A stretch of 64,000 nt of DNA from Megascapheus bottae. Its lineage: Eukaryota; Chordata; Mammalia; Rodentia; Geomyidae. The stretch spans positions 18,144,777 through 18,208,776 of the forward strand of contig JANJXV010000020.1 in assembly GCA_024803745.1 (NCBI GenBank), in the 5' to 3' direction. The notes below the pieces were generated by a model, which had not been told where the DNA came from, made no database searches, and worked only from the letters and a program-made list of their open reading frames with translations. This document shows, in pieces, positions 11,155-22,967 of the stretch; positions within the stretch are counted from its first letter, which is position 1; each line of letters opens with the position of its first letter. A program made the translations under genes and the position numbers.

Positions 11155-11490
11155 CACTTGAGCCACATCTCCAACTTTAGCTGTTTTAACTTATGGTTTT
11201 ATTGTCTGTGAGAAGTTTATGAGTACAATGCTTCTTGATCAGTGTCACCACTTCCCTTCATTCTCCCCATCTTTCAACCACACCCATACCCGATATTTTT
11301 CAAGCAGCGTTTTCACAGAGGTGCACTGAAGACTCTGATTGTGGCCTTCCACTCTTCTCTCTTCCATTCTAGCTAGCGGAGTGAGAGTCTGTGGACCTCT
11401 GTGCCTAGGGCTGGTTTTGAACTCTGCTTCTCTAATCTCATCCTACTGAATAGTTAGGATTATAGTTTTAAGCCTCTGAAGTCCAGCCCA
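11155..11490 (-). mobile_element. Old SINE interrupted by an old L1 3' tail
   Basis: The left part (complement of CTACCACTTGAGCCACATCT, near 11151-11170) and the right part (GGCTGGTTTTGAACTCTG, then TACTGAATAGTTAGGATTAT, near 11410-11462) together look like one minus-strand B1-Geo SINE. The middle (AGTGTCACCACTTCCCTTCA near 11242) resembles the old L1 3' ends seen at 49.03 and 62.86 kb. Heavily diverged; the nesting is an inference. Confidence 0.4.
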
Positions 11491-11851
11491 TTTTTTTAAA
11501 TTTTACTACTTCTATCCTGCAATACAGTAAATTGGAACCAAACAACAAGAAAAGCAGCAGCAGAAACAATAAAAGAGCCACATCTCTGACTTGTCTAATT
11601 TTGTTTTCTTTTCAATGCAAACATTCTGTCTCCCTAATAAAATAGCAGAAGAGAAAAGACCTAGTCAGTACAAGGAAATGTACTCAGGGCAGTTGTAGTA
11701 ACTGGCTGAAACCAGGTGTTGGCTCCTAACTTAATGCTCTTTTTACTGTCTCTTTCTGACAGTGGGGAATATCTCTGCTTTCAGGTATGTCTTTCAAGTC
11801 CTTTGCACTTCTGTATGTATTCTGTATTTTCCTGCTCAATTATTCTCTTTT

Positions 11852-12308
11852 TCATATATTTTTATTGTAATTAATAGAAGGGTTGCATTATATTCACCAG
11901 ATAGAAGGTGCATTACTTCACATACATTGATACCCTTTCTCATGTCTTGGTCCCCACTTCCCTCCCACCACACCACCCCTCATCCTGTTTTCCCCCCTTC
12001 CCTATCCGATTTCAAATAACCAAATATGCATATATACAATATATCAGATAACAAGGTGAAATACTATAACAATATGAGATAACCAAGGGACAGCAAATGA
12101 GATGAGAGATAAGGATATTAAGGACAACAATCACTCATTATATGATGTTTGTTTCTATATCCTGGAGGTCCTTTCATTTAGTGTCATACTATATGGCCTT
12201 ATGTATCTAGGTTTTGTTCTATTGTAAATCTCTGCTAGGAGAGCCCAAGGTTTCTATTGATTATGACAAATGAGGGAAACCATTGAGCTTATGTTCCTTT
12301 GAGTCTGG
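11852..12308 (-). mobile_element. L1 3' end fragment
   Basis: Minus-strand copy of the L1 3'UTR and last few ORF2 codons. It shares many blocks with the longer plus-strand L1 at 43.8-44.26 kb (complement of TTCTATTAATTACAATAAAA at the tip, CTCCTAGCAGAGATTTACA and GTCAGACTCAAAGGAACAT). It has about 457 bases of L1 and is 5' truncated. Confidence 0.9.
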
Positions 12309-12542
12309 CTTTTAAGTATACTCTTATGTACACACATGTTTTTCATTTTGTTCTCATTCTTACCCCTCCTTTCCCTTTCCTTCTTTTTACTTTTGTATGT
12401 GTTTCTTAAAGTTTTATTTATTTTTTTCACTGGTTCATATAAACACAATTTTAGTATTAATGGGACAATGTGATGTTTGACACATGTATATATTACATAA
12501 TGTTTAAATCTGATTAAACATATGTCTTACATCAAACTTTTT

Positions 12543-12744
12543 CTTTTTTACTTTTTTTTGCCAGTGTTAGGCTTGAACTCAGGGCCTGAACACTGTCCTT
12601 GGACTTTCTCAAGGCTAGAGCTCTACCGCTTGAGCCACAGCACTATTTCTGGCTTTTTTCTATGTACGTGGTACTGAGGAATGGAACCCGGGTCTTTGTG
12701 CATGCTAGGCAAGCACTCTACCACTAGGCCAAACTCTCAGCCCC
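12543..12744 (-). mobile_element. IDL-Geo SINE with target-site duplication
   Basis: Full-length dimeric SINE on the minus strand: ID-like half (complement of GTGCATGCTAGGCAAGCACT) and Geo half (complement of TCTACCGCTTGAGCCACAGC), with a T-run representing the A tail. Flanked by 14-base repeats ACATCAAACTTTTT (12529-12542) and ACATCAAACGTTTT (12745-12758), differing at one base. This supports insertion by target-primed reverse transcription. Confidence 0.92.
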
Positions 12745-12811
12745 ACATCAAACGTTTTAAAGTTACTTATTGTAAAAATCAAAACAAAAAACAAAAACAA
12801 AAAAACATACC

Positions 12812-12898
12812 CACGGACTGGTGGCTCAAACCTTTAAAACAAATTGATATCTGAGGAAAACAGTTTGAAGTCAGCCCAGGCAAAAAGGTCCAAGAGAT
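12812..12898 (+). mobile_element. B1-like SINE fragment
   Basis: Starts GACTGGTGGCTCAAACC and carries GATATCTGAGG and AGTTTGAAGTCAGCCC, the first ~85 bases of the B1-like half. The Geo half is absent. Confidence 0.6.
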
Positions 12899-13067
12899 CC
12901 TTTTCTTTCTTTGTTTTTGTCTCTGGTTTTCTTTAAATTTAATTCAGCATACATTTTTGTACAAAAATGTGTCATAGTTTAACTCAATACTGTATGATAA
13001 TACTGCCTTAGATAATTACAAATGTGTTAACAATATCACTGTGTAAATAACATTTTATATAAAATTG

Positions 13068-13240
13068 AGGCCTGGTGTTGTACATGAGTTTCTTTTTCTC
13101 AAAGCTAGCACACTACCACTTGAGCCACAATGTCACTTCAGGCTTTTTCTGTGTTTAATTTGAGATAAGAATCCTGCCCAGGCTGGATTTGAACCAGTCC
13201 TTACATTTCAGTCTCTTGAGTAGCTAGGATTAAAGAAACC
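13068..13240 (-). mobile_element. B1-Geo type SINE
   Basis: Minus-strand copy with Geo half (complement of CTACCACTTGAGCCACAATG) and B1-like end (complement of CTCTTGAGTAGCTAGGATTA). The linker is shortened. Confidence 0.75.
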
Positions 13241-13441
13241 TGCCTTTTGCTCATTTCTTAATACATATTTCATTTCCCCACCTCTAGACAGCCATTCTCC
13301 TTTTTTCCTATGGTGGAATGTTTTCCTTAGCTGTCTCCATAGTCTCTGGCCATGTCTTCCAACAAAAGATCTATCTAAGTCTTAGTTCATAAGAAGTTTT
13401 TTTCATGAATATGGAACTAGGAATCCCTAAAAGAATGTCCC

Positions 13442-13641
13442 CCGGCCAGGAGTTTGGCCTAGTGGTAAAGTGCTTGCCTAGCATGCACAAAGACCCCAGT
13501 TCAATTCTTCTGTACCATATAAATAGAAAAAAAGGCTGGAAGTGGTACTGAGGCTCAAGTGGTAGAGCTCCAGCCTTGAGGAAGTCCAAGGACAGTGCTC
13601 AGGCCCTGAACTCAAGCCCAGGACTGGCAAAAAAAAAAAAA
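13442..13641 (+). mobile_element. IDL-Geo SINE
   Basis: Plus-strand full-length copy. The ID-like half has AGTTTGGCCTAGTGGTAAAG and CTAGCATGCAC; the Geo half has GAGGCTCAAGTGGTAGAGC and AGTGCTCAGGCCCTGAAC; it ends GGACTGGCAAAA and then an A run. Little diverged, so probably fairly young. Confidence 0.92.
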
Positions 13642-13943
13642 GTCCTCTTCTATGTATTACATTCCATTCACACTCTTCATATAAGAATAAGTCACCATAA
13701 ACTATGAGTAAACATGTGTTGGTTGAATTTTCTTCACTTTTTAAGCATTCAAGGATATGGCATAGATACCATATCTATTTGCATTTCCCACAATGTAGCA
13801 GGGAGACTGTTGAAGTCAAAACTCGGTGGGCAATACCAACAATTGTCACAACTGTTATTTTCTTATTATTCCTAAGTAATTGTACAAAAGGAATGACATT
13901 TAACAAATCAGTTCATGAGTATGATGCATTGCTTTTTATCAGT

Positions 13944-14018
13944 CATGGGGCTTGAATTGAGGGCCTTGAGCTCCTGTGCCCCACGCTAGAGTTCTACCAT
14001 TTTGATCACAGTGACATC
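13944..14018 (-). mobile_element. SINE fragment (Geo half)
   Basis: Minus-strand remnant of the Geo right half only (complement of CATGGGGCTTGAATTGAGG and GAGTTCTACCATTTTGATCA). Confidence 0.55.
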
Positions 14019-14116
14019 TCCCGATGTATCTTGATCAATGTCACCCCAAACTATTCTTTTAGTACTTACTATTTTCTGCCATTGTCCTAGTTCCTTCCCA
14101 CATGCCATATTTTTCT

Positions 14117-14346
14117 TTTTTGGGGTCATGGGGCTTGAATTTGGCTTGGACTTTGTCCCTGAGCTCTTCAGCTCAAGGCTACCATCCTACCCTTGAGCCA
14201 AGCCCCACTTCCTGTTTTCTAGAGGTTAATTGGAGAGAAGAGTCTCAGTTCCTTTTGTGCCCAGGCTGGCTTTGAACCTTGATCCTCAGATCTCAGCCTC
14301 CTGAGTAGCTAGGATTGCAGGTGTGAGCCACCTCACCCAGCTCATG
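14117..14346 (-). mobile_element. B1-Geo SINE with target-site duplication
   Basis: Well-preserved minus-strand copy covering Geo half, linker (complement of TCTAGAGGTTAATTGGAGAG) and B1-like half (complement of CTCCTGAGTAGCTAGGATTG). Perfect 14-base repeats TGCCATATTTTTCT flank it at 14103-14116 and 14347-14360. This shows that the B1-Geo composite moved as a single unit. Confidence 0.93.
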
Positions 14347-14739
14347 TGCCATATTTTTCTGTCCCTGGCATCAACCCACTGGGTTGATGCTCACCTGCTG
14401 TCTGTTCTAATAGCTATGAGGAACACAGAGCTGCTGAGTGTTTGAAATGTAGTCAACAAAACTGAAATGTATTCTGTCCCCAGATGCTTAGAGATTTCAA
14501 AGTCACCTTAAAGAGAAAGAATGTAAAGTATTTTATTCTCAGCTTCATGCTGGTCACATATTAAGAAGACAGTATTTCATTAAATAAAATGGATTTTGAT
14601 ATGCATTTAAAATACATGCACCTTCAGTAGGTGCAACTTTTCTGAACATTTAAAATGCTGTTTATTGAAATGAATTGCAAGTAATGGTAACATGCTTTGT
14701 TGTTTTCAGTTTTATTGGTGGTGGTGTATTATGCTTTGG

Positions 14740-14970
14740 GATTTTTTTTGAGAGGAGGTTAGAGAAAGGGAGGGAAGAAAGGGGAACAAATGCAGTGAAC
14801 AGTTACCTATGTAACTTGTGGGCAGGGATGGGACAGGGAGACTGGAAGAAAGTGAAGGGAGGGGTGACAGGGTCCCCCAAAAGTAATGTACTCATTAAAT
14901 GACTTAGGAAACAGTAATCCTTCTGCATAACTTAATAACAATAAAATTTATATATTAAAAATAAAACATA
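14740..14970 (+). mobile_element. Old L1 3' end
   Basis: The purine-rich 3'UTR followed by AATGTACTCATTAAATGACT and CTTAATAACAATAAAATTTA resembles the old L1 ends at about 46.17-46.25 kb (TGTACTCATTACCTAACTC, then AATAACAATTAAAA). Family assignment by eye. Confidence 0.45.
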
Positions 14971-15974
14971 TGCAGAATATTCACATTTTCCTCTCAACTT
15001 AACAAAAGTCAGGCTATTGTGATAGGTATAATTATGTTCATTTTTTGTTGCTTGTGTTGGATGTTGCTAACACATAACCCTGCTTTGATACAGTGGAAAG
15101 GTCTGGCTACGGTGATTATAGAATAACTTCTTCAAGGGCATGGGTGGTTTATGATTAGTGGAAATGAACTTGGGTTCCATGTGACTCCAGAGCTTATGCT
15201 CTTATCCCCTACATCACAGTCTAATACTGCTGGATGGATTTCTGTGGATTAGTTCAATGTCATCTCTCCACAGTGCTTAAGCTTCCCTTTCTCAAATGCG
15301 ACATGACTCAGAGTCCACATCTCTGGAGTGTGTCGCTCCAGATCCCATGGGAACCCGTGCTTGCTCCTAGGACTACTTTAAGGCTAGTGTCTACTTAATT
15401 ATGACAGTGCTTTTAAACTTTCTGCTGTCATTATTCTGATAGCGTTTATTGACATTCAGACCCTGATTGCACACCTAGCTTCCTGGGAATAAACTCAGGA
15501 AGGCTGCTGTCATTCCTTTGGTGCTCCAAGAGTGGCTGGGATTTAATAGCACCCTGGTGAGCGAGAAAGACACGTCCACATTTTCAGGAAAGTGTTTGAT
15601 AGCTATATGTCATAGGAAATACAATTTCTGTTTTGCTCTAGAGGAAATAAATTAAAATACATTATTATTCCTATTCTTCCATTTTAACATTACATATACC
15701 ACCTCAGCCTTTTCTAAATGAGTAAAGTGATTTTGTAATACAGGGACCATATTTTACTCACTAATCAACCCTGAAAAGAGCAAGAGAAAAAAATTCTTGT
15801 AATAGTGACAGATTTCCATTTGTTTTTGAAAAAAAAATTCTGCAGAATTAAGAAAAGGCAAAAATTTTCCAGATGGATACATTAAAAATTAGTTAAAATA
15901 AAGTACTCGACCCCTGTTAAAGATTTAGTCATACTCTCTCTAGTTCAAAGCACATGACTGAGGTGAATGGAACT
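14971..15974. other. Unique intronic DNA
   Basis: No gene recognised. A MIR-like tail may lie at about 15165-15240 (TCTAATACTGC-type ending after GACTTGGGTTCCATGTG), too decayed to call. Confidence 0.4.
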
Positions 15975-16053
15975 CCCTTCCTTCCTTCCTTCCTTCCTTC
16001 CTTCCTTCCTTCCTTCCTTCCTTCCTTCCTTCCTTCCTTCCTTCCTTCCTTCC
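15975..16053. repeat. (TTCC)n microsatellite
   Basis: Nearly uninterrupted run of about 20 TTCC units directly next to the SINE at 16056, on its tail side. It probably grew from the SINE's poly(A) tail. Confidence 0.95.
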
Positions 16054-16055
16054 GT

Positions 16056-16265
16056 CTTTTATTTTGGGGGGGGGATTGTTGTTATCTCTGGGATATTTTG
16101 GGGCTAATGTTCTATGCCTTTAACCGTAGGGCTACTCTTACTGTTTTCTGGTTAAGTGCAGATAAGTGTCTAGCAGACTTTCCTGCCTGGATTGATTTTG
16201 GACCATGATCTGCAAGTCTCAGTCTCCTGAATAGCTAGGATTCCAGGTAGGAGCCACCAGCATTC
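16056..16265 (-). mobile_element. B1-Geo type SINE
   Basis: Minus-strand diverged copy ending in the B1-like block (complement of CTCCTGAATAGCTAGGATTC). A G-run (16065-16073) and the TTCC microsatellite lie at its tail. Confidence 0.7.
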
Positions 16266-17486
16266 AGCTGAATGAAATATTTTTTAATAAAGATAGATTA
16301 AAAATATTAAACTCTGTGGTGTTTTCCAAGATTATGTAGTTTCTCAGTAATACTGACCTAAATTATGTCATTTTATAGTGGAACTACCCAATAGGAAAAA
16401 TTTGACAGGGATCTTTGATTTCTTTTATTATGTTATTGGAACAACAATTCACAAGAGTAATTAATCTGTTATATTAGGAGCTGAGCTGCCTTGGAGAACT
16501 TTTTATTCAATCAATCAATAAAATTTCATTCTATTCCTATGCACTAGCAAATAGATCACAAAATTTGCTTATGTATTTGATCATGATAAAATATAATTGG
16601 CTAGCAATTTTATCAGTCAACATTTAGCTAAAACTTTTCATCCTTCCATTATTAGGAATAGTCGCGTTCTAGATTTCATGCCTGTATCTGCATGAAATAA
16701 ACTTGTATAAGGCATAGAAACAGATTCAAAACTCTCAATCTTATTATGAATAATGGAAATGCGAGTGAAGTACATCATTACATTTTTCATTAGAGTAACT
16801 CCAGTAAACTCTTATGATTATTCATGCTTTGATTAAATTTCAAGCAATATGTTCTCCCAAAGAAACAAAGCACTGATTTTATATTTCCTTCAAATTAGTC
16901 TCATGTACAGATCACAAGAAATTTGTTTATTACAAATACATGAGCAAGTCTGAAACAATTGTATGTCATATATGAAATAACACAGAAAAGGGACGACAAG
17001 CTTTGATCAATAAGGAAATGATTTTTATACACATCAGAACCAATTTGAAGCAATTCTCTCAATCAATACAGATAGGCAGAAATGCTTCTCAGCATTTATT
17101 ACCTGTGGAGAGTGCTATTGATTAATTGTATTGATTTTTTAGAATGCATGTGGGGAGGCATCTGTTGTTTCTTTAAAAGATGCCTCAAAATGAAAAGTAT
17201 CAAGAAACTACTTAAGTTTTGAGGATTTGCATTAGTAACTCAACCTTGGCCATTACTCAGATTTTCAAAAACACTATTGAAGGAGATGTGATATGTGATT
17301 TGGTTCATTCTGCACTCCAGTGCTGATCGATATAATACTTTCAGAAAAAAAATTACCTGGGATTTTTAACTTACATCAATACTAGTAACAAATCATATTT
17401 CTTAGAATTTTTCATGATTTATATTATAATTAAAGGATTTCAGGGTTTTTTTGTGAGGACTACTGCTTGAACTAGAGTAGCAATAT
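16266..17486. other. Unique intronic DNA
   Basis: AT-rich, free of recognisable SINEs, no gene seen. Confidence 0.5.
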
Positions 17487-17560
17487 TTGTGAAGTAATGC
17501 ACCATCTATTGGGTGAATATAATGTAACCCTTCTATTAATTACAATAAAATATATTTAAA
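17487..17560 (+). mobile_element. Very short L1 3' tip
   Basis: About 75 bases matching only the extreme 3' end of L1 (TTTGTGAAGTAATGCACC, GTGAATATAATGTAACCC, then TTAATTACAATAAAA), as at 44.19-44.26 kb. An extreme 5' truncation. Confidence 0.8.
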
Positions 17561-17566
17561 AAAAGA

Positions 17567-18589
17567 AATAACAAAGACATCAGAGAAAGATTCAAATGTT
17601 TTACTTTAGAACTTTATCCAAGCAACAATATTCATATTACATAGCATACATACTGTGTTTACATTATACCAAAAGCAAGAGTGCTGAGAATAAAATTCAC
17701 CATCAAAATTAAAACTTAGTAGAGAATGTTAATAAGCCTGTGAATTTTATGTAATAGAATAGTTTCTTTTAAGTTTCTCTAAAAAGTAATCATAATGATA
17801 TACAAACTAATTTCTCTCTTTCCTGTGAAATCCACATCTTGTTTAGAAAGTTAGTTTTGTGATAATTCAGATAATCCAAAAATTAAAAGCTGATTTACTA
17901 GGGACAGAACTTTGGCCTTATCATGTGTAATTCTGAAAACGTTTGTTCCTTATTAGGAAGGCATAAATGAATAGATTGTAGAGCAGGTGCTTTCCTACAT
18001 GAACTGTCTTATGAATATTATAGAAATCCCTTGTGAAATTCACCTAAAGTCCTAAAAATGTTCTAATTATTGAGGCTATTTAGAATATCAACAGCCACCT
18101 GCTTTCATTGAGAAATCCTTGTAGACATGTCTTCTCACTTGGTCCTCACCTATGCAGCTGATCAAGGTTGGAATAAAATTAATTCAAGGATCTCCATGAA
18201 TGTGTGGCCTTTGAACACTTGAGTAAAAAGCTTTGGCTGATGTCAGAGGACATTTGAATTCTGGGTAAGTTCTGAAGTTCAAAAATGCAGCATTCAGGGG
18301 GGAAACCACAGACTAAGTTGGGTCTTTCCCAGTGTTTCTGCAAAGGGAAAAGATCTACAAACTTCTATTTCCTTCTAAAATGTTAACTAAAATTTAATTA
18401 ATATTATTTTTATGAGTTAATTAAAAATCAAAATATGACTCCAAAAGTCAAAGTTCTGATATTTTGAAGAGTATATCTTAATGTCAAACCTGATGTCAAA
18501 ATTAACTTCATTGGAAAGAAACTGCCCTTTCCGAATGTGGAAGTTTTTCTGGGGGGTTGAGAGGGTTGTGTCAACTTTTGTTACTTAAT
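17567..18589. other. Unique intronic DNA
   Basis: No gene, SINE or L1 recognised. Confidence 0.45.
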
Positions 18590-18603
18590 GTTAAGGTGGT
18601 GAG

Positions 18604-18651
<48 letters not shown>

Positions 18652-18658
18652 AGGTGGT
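18590..18658. repeat. (TG)n microsatellite flanked by an 11-base direct repeat
   Basis: About 22 TG units (18605-18649). GTTAAGGTGGT occurs just before (18590-18600) and again at the end (18648-18658). Confidence 0.9.
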
Positions 18659-19611
18659 AGCTTATTTTTAGAAGTTAATCCTTTCCTGTTGTAGTACAAT
18701 TTTTTCCAAGATTGAAAGGGATTGCACACAAAATAAGCACCACAAAATTACTAATCATGGTAACTACAGATGCAGATATATTCTAAATAATGATAGTTAA
18801 GATAGATACATAATCCCTCCCCCCCCAGAGGAAAAGTATATTGTAATATCAAATGTAAAATTTAGCTAAATGAATTAATTTTTTGTTTTGCTCTCTTTTT
18901 CTTTCTTTTTTATTAAAGAAATTAGAATTTCTTTAATAAAATAAGAATTTAGTAATGTTAGTAACATTGATTTTTACATCATATTTCAAATGACATGTTC
19001 AAAATTGGATGGATGATCTAAACACTGACCTGAAATCATGAGGGTTAGCATTAAATTCAAAATAACTTGTCTTTCACAATAGACACATCTAATGGATGTT
19101 TACCTTCAAAATCATTGGAAATGGTTGTCAATAAATATAAAACATAAAGCACTAATTTCCATTTATTAAAACTTTTCTATGTATTATATGCATTATAGTA
19201 TGCCATACACATACAATTACATGTAAATAAAATATTATGTTCAATTTAAAGAGAAAGACTATATGACTGAGCAGTGACAAATCCCTCCAGAGGACAGAGT
19301 TAAGACCTAGAACAAGAATGTCAGATCGTTTGTTTCCTCTGCCTTATAGCTTGAAACACAAGGAACTAATGTGGCTTCTACATGAATAAATTTGTACCAA
19401 TTTATAATTTGGTGAAGGCATCTTTATGGAAGTATAATGGGGGTCTGATGACTAACCTGGCTTTGTAGTTCATGGTTTAAGGCAATGTGACTATTTTTTA
19501 TTCAGTTTCACTCCTTCACATGTTCATTTAATCTCTCTCTTACCTGACAAAAGCTTGTCCAACCTCAAATTATGTGCATTTGTGATCATTAATCTAAAAG
19601 AAAGTGCAGCT
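18659..19611. other. Intronic DNA with a shared old-repeat block
   Basis: The block at about 18963-18996 (AACATTGATTTTTACATCAT...) recurs at 51371-51404 inside an old L1 3' region, so a small old L1 relic is likely here. A MIR-like remnant may lie at 19170-19350. No gene seen. Confidence 0.4.
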
Positions 19612-19795
19612 TGGTACCCAGTGGTTCATGTCTGTCATTCTTAGAATTGTATTTTAAAGCCAGTCTTGGCAAGACTCCAATTAATCCTCTAGAACCTTGA
19701 AGTGGAGATACATGTCTCAAGTGGCAGACCACCAGCCTTCAATTAAAAAGCGAAGGGACAACTTCCAGTCCTTGAGTTCAAGCCTGATTATTTGC
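19612..19795 (+). mobile_element. Diverged B1-Geo SINE
   Basis: B1-like start CCCAGTGGTTCATGTCTGTC, then Geo-like GTCTCAAGTGGCAGACCACC and CTTGAGTTCAAGCCTGATT. Plus strand. Confidence 0.65.
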
Positions 19796-19799
19796 TTTT

Positions 19800-20300
19800 C
19801 ACCCTCAATGAGCAAACATGGCCTTTATCATCTCCAAGGCTTCTCAGCAATATTCTCTCTTAATCCACAGATTCCTGATCAAATGGCATCCCCAAATGCC
19901 TGATCTTGCTCTTGCAGCAGCACCGGTAGATATTGCTCTCCAATAGCTACAAGCCTTCTTCCTCACACATCAGAAAGTACCCCTTGCCTATCAGTTTCAT
20001 GAACATGTTTGCCTCTTTGCCAACAGTTTTATAGGCTGATAGGTCACATTGGACCATGTTCACTTTGTGCTGGTTCTTCCTTTGGAGCTGTGCTTCTGGT
20101 GACTTTCCCCTTGTCTCCACTATTGTCCGTCCAGTTGGATCTCAGTACCATGACCAACTACTGTCTTTTAGGACCATGGTTGTATTCTCTCATCACTCTA
20201 TTTCTCCTCTTTATCAAAGTGGGAAATGAATGTACCCCTGCCATTCCAATGAAATGGTACTGGGATTTTAACTGCCCCTTGGGTTTCTAATTTTTTGTTA
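19800..20300 (-). other. Unidentified block, possibly an old processed pseudogene
   Basis: About 500 bases with a base composition more balanced than the neighbourhood. On the minus strand, stretches read open in shifting frames (for example VNMVQCDLSAYKTVGKEANM and then KLIGKGYFLM). I do not recognise the protein. It could equally be chance. Confidence 0.2.
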
Positions 20301-21054
20301 GTGGCATTTTATCCATCATTCTGGATATAACTGTTTTTAACCAATTTATGTGTAAAGTGAGCTTAAGATAAAAATGAGAGCTGGGTGGTACAGAAGAATA
20401 GTCACTTGTTTGGCTATCCAGGAAGCCAAGTTTAATTTTAGCCTTGAGAGAATTTGAAATCATTATAATTAGATGAGTATTAGAGCCCACAAGTGAAAAG
20501 GACTCTCTCTCGTTTAAAGCTACCCCTTCATTTAGCATCAATTCACAACTGGCAGTTCATTCTCCCAAATGTTCTACCACTGAGCATGCATACAGAGTTA
20601 GAGCACAATTCCACTAGAGGAGTTCACGGAACTAGGAATCAGGCCATTCCAGTGGTGTGATATAGACCCTGCAATTAACTTGAATACACAGAAATGGAAG
20701 AAATACAAAATTCATACTCATTTGGGTAGAGTTAAGATTGTGCTGTTTCATACATTTTATTTGGGACACCCAGTAGGGTAGCTGGCTTTATAGGTTATGT
20801 GTCATGTCTACAGCTCTGTTTTCCAAACTACTGTTTATTAGCAAGCATTCCTAAGCTTAAGTCTCAAGGCTAATTTGACAGGCATGTTAGAAAAGTTGGC
20901 GATTATTTCAGAATCACTTCAAAGTTTTACATAAGTTCTATTTGAAACTACAATAGTTCTGACTTAGACAAGGTCAATGGTCCTGAAAATGAGAAGAATA
21001 AACATAACCAGGAGTGTAGTCTCGTTTTTTTTTTAACCAAAACAATTAATGTGG

Positions 21055-21256
21055 TGTCAGGAGTTTGGTGGAGTGGTAGAGTGCTTGCCTGGCATGCACA
21101 AAGACCCAAGTTAGATTCCTCAGTACCGAATACATAGAAAAAGCCAGAAGTGATGCTGTAGCTTAAGTGGTGGGGTGCTAACCGTGAAGAAAGCCCAAAA
21201 GGAAAGTGCTCATGTCTTGAGTTTAAGTCCCAGGACTGGCAAAACAAAACCAAACC
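21055..21256 (+). mobile_element. IDL-Geo SINE
   Basis: Plus-strand full-length copy: GTGGTAGAGTGCTTGCCTGG, AAGCCAGAAGTGATGCTG, TAGCTTAAGTGGTGGGG and CCCAGGACTGGC, with an A/C-rich tail. Confidence 0.88.
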
Positions 21257-22431
21257 TAATGTGTAATGTTTGCTTTCAGGACAGAATTGTTAAACAAAAC
21301 AAAACAGGATCTAGAATTTCCAGTGGAAAAACATGTAAGCAAAGAACTTTTCACACAAGCATGTGATTGTTGATTGTGGTGTGTCTCTTCAACTTACTCT
21401 CTTGCCTGAACATTCCTATCGCTGTCATTGCTCAGGGTTGTCATACCCACCACCCTGACAGTGCAAACATTCCATTATGAAATATGTCAACGAGGCTAGT
21501 TGATTTTCTACCTCTTCTGACACATGCTGCTCTTTAATATCTGCTTGTCAGAACACCTACAAGAAAGGCATCTGCTTTTGTGTTCAAAGCTAAGGCAAGG
21601 ATGAACATCATATTACTGCAGTTGTAAAGCCTTTGCAGCCTGGCAAGTCCCTGTTTTGGGGAGACAGGGAAAATCTCCTGCCAGAAGATACTGTTGGCAT
21701 ACATTTTTCACTCAGGTTAGACAGTACTCATTTTGGTAGAACTAGCAATTTTGGGGGAAAAATAAAGAAAGAATTGGGTATGAATCTGCTTCAGTTTCTC
21801 TTCATGATAAGTTGTTTAGAAATACACACTGTATTTTCCTCTACCACAGTCACTGCTGCCACTGGAGATATATTTTTGGCTCAACTTGTCATGATTAAAT
21901 TCCACTCCTGTGGGTTATGTATGCCTCTGTATTCATCTTAAGTTTGTCTTATCTAGAGAAGAATGTTCCTCTTTGCTTCCAGAAAGTGATTGATTTAAGT
22001 AATTTCAATGTGATCTACTGAGCAGTCTTTTATTTACCAGAGATGATTTTCTTGGAACCCCGTTGGTAGGTCATTGTGCTTTTATGTTCTCTCTTCTTAT
22101 CTGCTTCTCTGGAGGCATGTGTTTATGAAAGGCCTAGGGAGCAGGCTATTAATATAGGCGATGTTCTCTGAAAAGAATGTGGCTAATTCTGTAGCAAATA
22201 TTACAGAACTTCCAAAACCCAGTCTGTGTGGTGTAGTCACATAGTCCCCTAGGGAGAATGCGGACTTTATTCCAGAGCCTTGCCAAAGACTCATTTCTTT
22301 GAATTGCTTTGTGTCACTAGGCTTTCATTCTCTTCTTCAATTTTATTTTAGCATTTGAAATTAAAAAGTAACACATGTTATCACTATAATTATGAGAATA
22401 ATAAAAAGTGCCTGAAATAAAAATACTGATA

Positions 22432-22432
<1 letters not shown>
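21257..22432. other. Unique intronic DNA
   Basis: No gene or known repeat recognised. Open frames here (up to about 100 codons at 21633-21941) contain no known domain. Confidence 0.4.

Positions 22433-22473
<41 letters not shown>
22433..22473. repeat. (CA)n microsatellite
   Basis: Twenty uninterrupted CA units. Confidence 0.97.
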
Positions 22474-22475
<2 letters not shown>

Positions 22476-22967
22476 TATCTCAGTTTCTGTTTGAAAAGAC
22501 AAATTTTAGTAATTTGGTCTGTATAGTTTCTTAGTTGTCATTTGCTCATCAGAACAGATATGCAATATTTAACTTATTCTGTTTCCTTTAATAGTAAAAT
22601 GTAGACTTAGTGTGACAATGAAATTAAGTGAGCCTTGAACTTTGGAGCCCATGTTTTCTATGGGCTCCTTCAAAGTCTAAAATGGCTCCTGTTATTTTTT
22701 GTGTTAAATTTCATCAAGCCTGGATCTGTTCCTGAGTTTGGACATTTTTTCAGTATTCTGAAGTTCTTTGTTCTAGAATTCTCTTAAATCTGAATCTTGT
22801 CAGTGGAAAAGTATAACGAATATATAAAGAAAGTAGCTATAGAAATAAGTTGTAGAATTTTAAAATATTAAAAATATATTCCATAACTTAGGAGAGGCTA
22901 AAATGCAATGATAGAAGCAAACCTTGAAATAGTACACTTTCAAAGTGATGATAAATTGTTGGTTTCT

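Noticed and set aside
20382..20580. Another SINE copy
   Set aside because: Only short, scattered resemblances to the Geo and ID units; too weak to call.
21633..21941. 102-codon plus-strand open frame
   Set aside because: No recognisable domain, no splice or promoter context, antisense to the SPAG16 intron.
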